A DNA stretch of 36,720 bases, taken from contig JAFVQJ010000021.1 in the NCBI GenBank assembly GCA_017504945.1, positions 1 to 36,720 of the forward strand, written 5' to 3'. Position numbers and translations under genes: made by a program. The notes beneath the pieces were generated by a model. It did no database searches, was not told the DNA's origin, and worked only from the letters and a program-made list of their open reading frames with translations. Below, in pieces: positions 31,122 through 36,720 of this stretch (position 1 is its first letter; every line of letters begins with the position of its first letter). Origin of the DNA: Clostridia bacterium. GTDB taxonomy: Bacteria; Bacillota; Clostridia; Oscillospirales; RGIG5299.

Positions 31122-31832
31122 TTAAAAAACTCCTTTAACAATAGTTCCTATTTTTTCGCCTATAACGGCATTGTAAATATTTTCGGGATTTTTGATGTTA
31201 AATACCAAAATCGGCATATCGGTATCCTTGCAGAGAGCGGCGGCGGTCATATCCATAACGCCGAGCTCCTTGCTCAAAACCTCCGAGAAGGTAACGTGGT
31301 CGTATTTTACCGCATCGGGATATTTGTTGGGATCCTTATCGTAAACGCCGTCGGCGTTCGTTGCCTTAAATATTATATCCGCCTCGATCTCGGCAGCTCT
31401 TAAAGCGGCGGCGGTATCGGTAGAGAAGAAGGGGTTACCCGTTCCGCAGCCGAAGATAACGACTCTTCCTTTTTCAAGATGCCTTACTGCGCGGTTTCTT
31501 ATAACGGGCTCTGCAACTGCCTGCATCTGAATAGCGGTCTGAACTCTCGTGGGAACGCCGAGATTTTCAAGAGCGTCCTGCAAAGCGAGAGAGTTCATAA
31601 CGGTGGCGAGCATACCTATGTGGTCTGCACGTGTGCGGTCCATCTTGGCGTGCTGCTTTCCTCTCCAGAAATTTCCTCCGCCTACGACGATGCCTATCTG
31701 GGCACCCGCCTCAACGCATTTTTTAATGCTTTCGCAGACCTTAAGGACGAAATCGTAATCGATTCCCATTCCCTTGCTTCCGGCAAGCGCCTCTCCGCTC
31801 ACCTTTAAAAGTATTCTTTTATATCCGGGCAC
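31122..31832 (-). CDS. pyrH: UMP kinase
   Basis: The enzyme phosphorylates UMP to UDP with ATP and belongs to the amino-acid kinase fold. It has 236 aa. Motifs: [34 protein letters not shown] and [16 protein letters not shown]. The start is GTG (31832), with AAAAGGGG eight bases upstream. It is the first gene of an eight-gene operon down to polC. rpsB and tsf, often upstream in Firmicutes, are not here; tgt is. Confidence 0.97.
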   Translation of the reverse strand: MPGYKRILLKVSGEALAGSKGMGIDYDFVLKVCESIKKCVEAGAQIGIVVGGGNFWRGKQHAKMDRTRADHIGMLATVMNSLALQDALENLGVPTRVQTAIQMQAVAEPVIRNRAVRHLEKGRVVIFGCGTGNPFFSTDTAAALRAAEIEADIIFKATNADGVYDKDPNKYPDAVKYDHVTFSEVLSKELGVMDMTAAALCKDTDMPILVFNIKNPENIYNAVIGEKIGTIVKGVF

Positions 31833-31882
31833 GGTAAAAACCCCTTTTCAAAAATTTTTACGGAATTATCTTTCAATATATT

Positions 31883-31911
31883 ATTTTACTATAATAACAC
31901 TAACTTGTAAA
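31883..31911 (-). promoter_or_regulatory. Promoter of the pyrH-polC operon
   Basis: Minus strand TTTACA (31906-31911), 17 bases, TAAAAT (31883-31888), in the gap between tgt and pyrH. No terminator for tgt is seen, so read-through from the queuosine genes is possible. Confidence 0.65.
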
Positions 31912-31926
31912 GAGAATATAAAAATT

Positions 31927-33069
31927 TTATATACGTTTTCCTAAAATTGCAACCTTTTCTCTTTTGAATTCCTCAAATCTTCCCTCTGAAAGAGCCTCTC
32001 TTATCTCCTTCATGAGATTGTTGTAGAAATGAATGTTGTGCATAACGAGAAGCTTAAAGCCGGTCATCTCGTCTGCAACGAGCAGATGCCTTATGTAAGA
32101 TGCGGAGAAATTTTTGCAGGCGTAGCAGTCGCAGCTCTCGTCAAGCGGACTCTTGTCCTCCTTGTATTTCTCGTTTCTTATGTTTTTAACGCCCTTCGAG
32201 GTAAAGATATGACCGTGTCGCGCATTTCTCGAGGGCATAACGCAGTCAAAAAGGTCAACGCCTCTCGAAACAGCCTCAAGAATATTAACGGGAGTACCCA
32301 CACCCATAAGGTAACGGGGCTTGTTTTCGGGCATATAGGGCTCAACGGAGTCGATGATGCGGTACATCTCCTCGGCGCTCTCGCCTACGGCAAGACCGCC
32401 TATCGCATATCCGGGAAGGTCAAGCTCAACTATCTCCTTCATATGCTTTATGCGAAGATCGTCGTAGGTGCCCCCCTGATTTATTCCAAACAGCATCTGA
32501 TGCTTGTTTACGGTGCCCTTTAAGGAATTTAACCTTTCAAGCTCCGCCTTGCAGCGAATGAGCCATCTCGTCGTTCTGTCGCAGGAGGCGGCAACGTATT
32601 CGCGCGGAGAGGGGTTCTCAATGCACTCGTCAAACGCCATCGCAATAGTTGAGCCGAGATTTGACTGTATCCTCATGCTCTCCTCGGGTCCCATAAAAAT
32701 GCGTTTTCCGTCAATATGCGACTGAAAATGCACGCCCTCCTCGGTTATTTTGCGAAGGGAGGAGAGGGAAAAGACCTGAAAGCCGCCGCTGTCGGTAAGC
32801 ACGGGACCCTTCCAATTCATAAATTTCCTTATTCCGCCCATTCTCTTCACCGTCTCGTCGCCGGGACGGAGATGAAGATGATAGGTGTTAGAAAGAGCTA
32901 TCTGACAGCCGCTTTTCTTAAGGTCAAGCGCGTCCATGCCGCCCTTTATAGCGGCGCAGGTGGCAACGTTCTGGAAGGCGGGCGTATGCACCGTTCCGTG
33001 CACCGTCTCAAAAACACCGAGACGTGCCTTGCCTTCTTTTTTCAGCAGTGTAAATCCCTGATTCTTCAT
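31927..33069 (-). CDS. tgt: tRNA-guanine transglycosylase
   Basis: The enzyme exchanges G34 of Asp, Asn, His and Tyr tRNAs for preQ1, a step to queuosine. It has 380 aa. Seen are the active-site regions DSGGFQVFSL, AFDECIENPSP and GGLAVGE, and the zinc site CDCYACKN with the following His in VMHNIHFYNNL. The start overlaps the stop of the small membrane protein gene (ATGA). queA, the next step in the pathway, is two genes upstream. Confidence 0.97.
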   Translation of the reverse strand: MKNQGFTLLKKEGKARLGVFETVHGTVHTPAFQNVATCAAIKGGMDALDLKKSGCQIALSNTYHLHLRPGDETVKRMGGIRKFMNWKGPVLTDSGGFQVFSLSSLRKITEEGVHFQSHIDGKRIFMGPEESMRIQSNLGSTIAMAFDECIENPSPREYVAASCDRTTRWLIRCKAELERLNSLKGTVNKHQMLFGINQGGTYDDLRIKHMKEIVELDLPGYAIGGLAVGESAEEMYRIIDSVEPYMPENKPRYLMGVGTPVNILEAVSRGVDLFDCVMPSRNARHGHIFTSKGVKNIRNEKYKEDKSPLDESCDCYACKNFSASYIRHLLVADEMTGFKLLVMHNIHFYNNLMKEIREALSEGRFEEFKREKVAILGKRI

Positions 33070-33461
33070 ATATTATCCTTTTTTCTCTCGAGCCTTTCGA
33101 GCATATCGAGCTTTCTGTTAAGAAGCAGATTTTTGCTCTCGAAAAGGTCTCTTTTTTCGGTAAATTCCTTTGAAGAAAGTATCCTTCCCACCTTGTCGGC
33201 AGAGGTCATGCAAAAGACGAAAACAGCCGCCAAGGGAACTACGGGAATAAAAAGAAACGCATTTGAAGTAATGCCGAAAATTATGCAAATAACTGCAATA
33301 ATTATCGCAATATACTGGCAAACGTTAAAAAATCCCACCATACCGCTCTTTTTCTCGCAGGATCTCACGAATTTTCCAAGCTCCGCCGTTTCCTTCTTTA
33401 AATTTTCAATTTCCTTCTTGAGCGCATCCTTGCGCTTTTCAATGTCCTCGATAATTTCCAT
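33066..33461 (-). CDS. Small coiled-coil membrane protein
   Basis: It has 131 aa and no family is recognised. Residues 1-42 form a charged, heptad-like helix (EKRKDALKKEIENLKKETAE), two adjacent hydrophobic segments follow at about 45-63 and 67-86, and the C-terminal 40 residues are again a charged helix (LFESKNLLLNRKLDMLERLE). This is a helical hairpin in the membrane with both coiled arms on the same side. AAAAGGAG precedes the ATG. ATGA coupling to tgt puts it in the queuosine gene cluster, but a link to tRNA modification is not implied. Confidence 0.75.
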   Translation of the reverse strand: MEIIEDIEKRKDALKKEIENLKKETAELGKFVRSCEKKSGMVGFFNVCQYIAIIIAVICIIFGITSNAFLFIPVVPLAAVFVFCMTSADKVGRILSSKEFTEKRDLFESKNLLLNRKLDMLERLERKKDNI

Positions 33462-33526
33462 TTTATTCTCCTTTTACAAAATGTCGAGCCTGCCGACACG
33501 GTTGGTTTCTTTTTAAGACGCCGTTT

Positions 33527-34657
33527 TTATGTGCGTTGTTTTTCGTTCATCTCGCGGAAGGTGCAGCCTTCCGTCACGGGCTTTGCATATTCTCCCAAGG
33601 TCAGGATCCCCGTATGAGAATAGCTTCCTTCGCATTGTGAAAAGTAAATTCCCGAAAATTCGTCCGGCATACCGTCGGCAGAAATACTCTGAGCCACGGC
33701 AAAGCAGGCTTTTTCCTCGCCGCTGCTTTTGCACCGTACCGCACCGGATTCAAACGAATTCTCAAAATAAAATCCGTAGCGGTAAGATTTTTCCGAGATG
33801 CAATTCTTATAAAACGTATTAAATGCGTTTATTCCGCCGAAGCCGAAAAGGTTTTCGCTCGCGAAGCAATTTTTTACGGTAAAGTCAAACTCGGGCAAAG
33901 CACAGTATTTTTCGATATCAAAGCGCCCTTGGTGCTCGAAAAAGAAACCGAATTTCGTATTTCCGATCGCTTTACAATCGGAAACGGTAATAGTTTCCTC
34001 TTCACTGTAACCGAAGCCTATTCCGAAACCCGAAGCACCGTTGCTTTCAGCAGTCGCGGCTTTTCCGCATCCGATGGCGGTGCAAGCCGTTATGGTACAG
34101 TTTATCGGGCAATCGACCCCAAAGCCCGTGGCATCCGTATTTTTTACGGTAACCTTCTTGAAGTGGCAGTTTTTGAAAAGATTAAACATAAAGCCTTTGC
34201 CTGCGGACGTATAAACCTCGGAAGAGCTGCCCGAGGCATCTATCACAAAATTCTCAAATCTGCAATTTTCGAGATAAATTGCCGCGCCTGTGTCGAGGTA
34301 ATCGTTGAAATAGAACATATCAAGCCCGTAACGAGTATGCCCGACGGGCTTCAGAACGGTTTTTTCACCGTCGCCGACAACAGAAACTCCGGAACGCATC
34401 TTGATGCAGTGAGAACCGATAGTTTGACTGCCGTTTTCGGCGAATTCATACTCTCCTTCGGGAATGTATACCGTTTTTCCCGTAAGAGCGGCTTCGTCTA
34501 TAACTGCCTGCAGGGCTTTACTGTTTGCTTCTCCGGAATTTTCCGTACAAACACCTCGCTCGGCGGCGTTTATTACGTCACAGCTCTGTGAGCCGTGAAA
34601 GCAAGCTGTGAGCGTTGAAAACAGTAAAAGCATAACCATAAAAATAAGTTTTTTCAT
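33527..34657 (-). CDS. Lipoprotein with right-handed parallel beta-helix
   Basis: It has 376 aa. The signal peptide MKKLIFMVMLLLFSTLTAC has a lipobox (LTAC). After a short linker the line ANSKALQAVIDEAALTGKTV then YIPEGEYEF is the usual first turn of pectate-lyase-like beta-helix proteins. Further turns carry repeated short strands with Asn/Cys/Phe ladders (CRFENFVIDASG, CHFKKVTVKNTDATGFGVDC, TITACTAIGCG, TVSDCKAIGNTKFGFFFEHQ, TVKNCFASENLFGFGG). The substrate is likely a polysaccharide, lyase or binding, but no catalytic set could be fixed. No Shine-Dalgarno sequence is visible before the ATG, which is unusual here. Confidence 0.8.
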   Translation of the reverse strand: MKKLIFMVMLLLFSTLTACFHGSQSCDVINAAERGVCTENSGEANSKALQAVIDEAALTGKTVYIPEGEYEFAENGSQTIGSHCIKMRSGVSVVGDGEKTVLKPVGHTRYGLDMFYFNDYLDTGAAIYLENCRFENFVIDASGSSSEVYTSAGKGFMFNLFKNCHFKKVTVKNTDATGFGVDCPINCTITACTAIGCGKAATAESNGASGFGIGFGYSEEETITVSDCKAIGNTKFGFFFEHQGRFDIEKYCALPEFDFTVKNCFASENLFGFGGINAFNTFYKNCISEKSYRYGFYFENSFESGAVRCKSSGEEKACFAVAQSISADGMPDEFSGIYFSQCEGSYSHTGILTLGEYAKPVTEGCTFREMNEKQRT

Positions 34658-34833
34658 AGCAATAATAAAATCTCGGCAGAATGGAAAACCATCGGCACAT
34701 ATGTAAATTTTATAAAATAATCATCTCATCGCCGAAGCTTACGTGATATGTGAAAAGAAATTTTTATAATCCGTCGGCGCAGCCGACACCTTACCTCTTC
34801 ACTATTACCTCTTACTTCTTACTTGCTCATCCT
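34658..34833. repeat. Low-complexity and hairpin-bearing intergenic stretch
   Basis: The stretch contains a small hairpin, GTCGGCGCAGCCGAC (34771-34785), and a pyrimidine-rich quasi-repeat (TTACCTCTTCACTATTACCTC, then TTACTTCTTACTTG). GCTCATCC/GGATGAGC straddles the queA stop and may end transcription. No gene is seen. Confidence 0.4.
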
Positions 34834-35853
34834 TTATAGGATGAGCATCGCATCGCCGAATGAGAAAAATCTGTATCTTTCCTCAACGGCGTGGTTATAC
34901 GCCCTTAAAATATTCTCTCTTCCCGCAAGACTCGAAACGAGCATAATAAGGGTGCTTTCGGGCAGATGAAAATTGGTAATGAGCGCATCGACAACCTTGA
35001 ATTTATAGGGCGGATAAATAAATATCGCAGTGTCGCCCTCTTTTTCCTTAAGAAGCCCCTTCTCGTCGGAGGCAGACTCCAAAACTCTCACCGAGGTGGT
35101 GCCAACGGCAACCACTCTTTTTCCGCTTTGCTTAACGGAATTTATAAGCTCCGCGCTCTCTTTTGAGATAGAATACCACTCGCTGTGCATAACGTGATCC
35201 TCCACCTTGTCCACCTTAACGGGACGGAAGGTGCCTATGCCGATGTGAAGGGTAACGAAGGCGATCTTCACGCCCTTTGCCCTTATTTTTTCGAGAAGCT
35301 CATCGGTAAAATGAAGCCCCGCAGTAGGCGCGGCGGCAGAGCCCTCGGTCTTTGCATAAACGGTTTGATAGCGGCTCTTGTCGGCAGTTGATTTCGTTAT
35401 GTATGGCGGCAGAGGAATGTTTCCTATCTTGTCGAGAAGAGAATAAAAGTCGCCGTCGTAATCGAAGGTTATCTCGCGCTCTCCGTCATCAAGCGTGTCG
35501 GTAATTTCCGCGCAAACGCCCTCAAACTCTATTTTGGCGCCAACGCGAAGCTTTTTTCCGGGGCGCACGAGGCACTCCCATTTGTTAAGCCCTCTCTGAC
35601 GCAGCAAAAGCACCTCGCAGGCGGCACCCGTTCCGGCCTTTTTGCCGTAAAGACGTGCCGAAATTACCTTGGTGTTGTTAAGCACGAGGCAATCGCCCTC
35701 GTTCAAATAATCAATAATATCGTAAAAATGCCTGTCCTCAAACCTGCCCGTATTTTTGTCGGTAACGAGCAGTCTCGAGCAGTCGCGCTTGTCTGCGGGA
35801 TTTTGCGCAATAAGCTCCTCGGGCAGATGGTAATAAAAATCTTTAACGTCCAT
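34834..35853 (-). CDS. queA: S-adenosylmethionine:tRNA ribosyltransferase-isomerase
   Basis: QueA transfers the ribosyl group of SAM to preQ1 in tRNA, giving epoxyqueuosine. It has 339 aa from the ATG at 35853; a GTG two codons earlier is possible. Seen are [20 protein letters not shown] near the start, [49 protein letters not shown] and [20 protein letters not shown] near the end, all family hallmarks. It is probably the first gene of the queA, beta-helix, small membrane protein, tgt row. Confidence 0.97.
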   Translation of the reverse strand: MDVKDFYYHLPEELIAQNPADKRDCSRLLVTDKNTGRFEDRHFYDIIDYLNEGDCLVLNNTKVISARLYGKKAGTGAACEVLLLRQRGLNKWECLVRPGKKLRVGAKIEFEGVCAEITDTLDDGEREITFDYDGDFYSLLDKIGNIPLPPYITKSTADKSRYQTVYAKTEGSAAAPTAGLHFTDELLEKIRAKGVKIAFVTLHIGIGTFRPVKVDKVEDHVMHSEWYSISKESAELINSVKQSGKRVVAVGTTSVRVLESASDEKGLLKEKEGDTAIFIYPPYKFKVVDALITNFHLPESTLIMLVSSLAGRENILRAYNHAVEERYRFFSFGDAMLIL

Positions 35854-35878
35854 TTTCACAACTCACTTTCAAATAAAT

Positions 35879-35907
35879 ATTTTATCATATTATAGTCGCA
35901 GTTTCAA
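35879..35907 (-). promoter_or_regulatory. Promoter of queA
   Basis: Minus strand TTGAAA (35902-35907), 17 bases, TAAAAT (35879-35884). Confidence 0.65.
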
Positions 35908-35981
35908 GAGAAAAAAGCACCGAAAAGAAAAATGTTACAAAATGAAATAAAAAATGTTAAAAAATGAAAAAAAGTGAAACT

Positions 35982-36010
35982 TTTCACAAAAAATGTTACA
36001 TTTTGTGAAA
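35982..36010. promoter_or_regulatory. Inverted repeat upstream of hppA
   Basis: TTTCACAAAA (35982-35991) and TTTTGTGAAA (36001-36010) are perfect inverted copies around AATGTTACA. AAATGTTA also recurs at about 35931 and 35953. It is in the divergent queA/hppA region and is a candidate operator; no T-box or known riboswitch is seen. Confidence 0.45.
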
Positions 36011-36043
36011 TTGATAAAAAAGGGGCTTTTAAACCGCTTCGGT

Positions 36044-36088
36044 TTGTCAATTTAGACAATTGACAATGTGAGAATAAACCCTTATAAT
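36044..36088 (+). promoter_or_regulatory. Perfect hppA promoter with overlapping operator-like repeat
   Basis: TTGACA (36060-36065), 17 bases, TATAAT (36083-36088). TTGTCAAT (36044-36051) is inverted as ATTGACAA (36059-36066), so the right half-site covers the -35 box. A repressor bound there would block RNA polymerase. Confidence 0.8.
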
Positions 36089-36138
36089 ATAACTACAATT
36101 CCATCATTGTCAGCAAAAACAACAACCGGAGGTCAAAA

Positions 36139-36720
36139 ATGGAACTTTATTTTGTAATCGCAGTAGCACTTTGTGCGCTTTTCGCACTCGGTGCGGCAGT
36201 GCTCAACGCGCTCAAGCTCAAGAATATGAGCGAGGGTGAAGAGGCACAGAAAAAGATAGCTTCGGCTATCCGTCAGGGCGCAAACGCCTATCTTAAGAGA
36301 CAGTACACCACCGTATTTGCAATATTCGCGGTAGTATTCGTCATCTTCGTAATTCTTTCGGCAGTCGGAATGATGTCGAAATTCACCCCATTTGCATTCA
36401 TCACGGGCGGATGCTTCTCTGCACTCTCCGGATTTATAGGAATGAAGATCGCAACCTATTCCAATGCAAGAACCGCGGTCGCCGCTAAAGACAGCCTTAA
36501 TAAAGGACTTCGCGCGGCATTTTCCGCAGGCTCCGTTATGGGCCTTGTAGTCGTAGGTCTCGGTCTTGTCGATATGACCCTTTGGTACACTATCCTTCGC
36601 TTCGGCTTCGGACTCGGCGCAAGCGAATTGGCAAACAATATGGTAACCTTCGGCGTAGGCGCATCGTTTATGGCTCTCTTTGCAAGAGTCGGCGGCGGAA
36701 TATTTACCAAAGCGGCTGAC
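36139..36720 (+). CDS. hppA: Membrane-bound pyrophosphatase, partial (5' end)
   Basis: This ion-pumping inorganic pyrophosphatase couples PPi hydrolysis to Na+ or H+ export. Only the first 194 codons are in the window; the full protein is usually near 700 aa. Seen are the N-terminal helix MELYFVIAVALCALFALGAA, the loop EAQKKIASAIRQGANAYLKR with QYTTV, ATYSNARTAVAAK, and ARVGGGIFTKAAD at the edge, where the substrate-binding loops begin. CGGAGG lies seven bases before the ATG. The residue that separates K+-dependent from K+-independent types is not in the window. Confidence 0.95.
   Translation, partial: MELYFVIAVALCALFALGAAVLNALKLKNMSEGEEAQKKIASAIRQGANAYLKRQYTTVFAIFAVVFVIFVILSAVGMMSKFTPFAFITGGCFSALSGFIGMKIATYSNARTAVAAKDSLNKGLRAAFSAGSVMGLVVVGLGLVDMTLWYTILRFGFGLGASELANNMVTFGVGASFMALFARVGGGIFTKAAD

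Overview
The window looks like a chromosomal piece of an uncultured Clostridia (Firmicutes, Oscillospiraceae-like). The pointers are a PolC-type replicative polymerase, a HisZ plus short-HisG histidine operon, a T-box leader, AGGAGG-type ribosome binding sites, consensus sigma-A promoters (TTGACA-17-TATAAT) and the pyrH-frr-uppS-cdsA-dxr-rseP-ispG-polC order typical of Firmicutes. Core genes have medium GC. Several genes in the first 7.3 kb are clearly AT-richer and look acquired.

Layout. Positions 1-7560 are an accessory, repeat-laden zone abutting the 3' end of the tmRNA gene (ssrA, 7560-7905, minus strand). Copies of the last 18 bases of tmRNA occur at 1208, 5544 and 7373. Copies of the hairpin terminator that follows tmRNA occur at 4675 and 7341, with a decayed one near 243. 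A 116-bp repeat (element I) sits among them. Two cassettes of the same design (269-1207 and 4706-5543) lie exactly between a terminator copy and a tmRNA-3'-end copy. Each carries one small cell-envelope gene with its own promoter, an iteron-like AACGATT array, and a cruciform array whose outer stem shows a compensatory base-pair change. Between them lie a broken SDR gene, a large secreted SGNH esterase, two truncated gene remnants and an AT-rich gene of unknown function. No integrase or transposase is visible.

Positions 7.9-14.4 kb hold an aquaporin, a lipoprotein, an unusual HTH-cupin-acyl-CoA ligase fusion behind a T-box leader, and a MATE transporter. Positions 14.4-21.9 kb are a complete ten-gene his operon (hisZGDCBHAFIE, minus strand) with promoter and terminator; only the histidinol-phosphatase is absent. 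Positions 21.9-31.9 kb are the pyrH...polC operon, covering UMP kinase, ribosome recycling, undecaprenyl-PP and CDP-diacylglycerol synthesis, two MEP-pathway enzymes, a site-2 protease and DNA polymerase. This PolC lacks the proofreading exonuclease domain. Positions 31.9-35.9 kb hold tgt and queA (queuosine tRNA modification) with a small membrane protein and a beta-helix lipoprotein between them. The window ends inside hppA (membrane pyrophosphatase), divergent from queA.

All function calls rest on reading motifs by eye. No database search was run.
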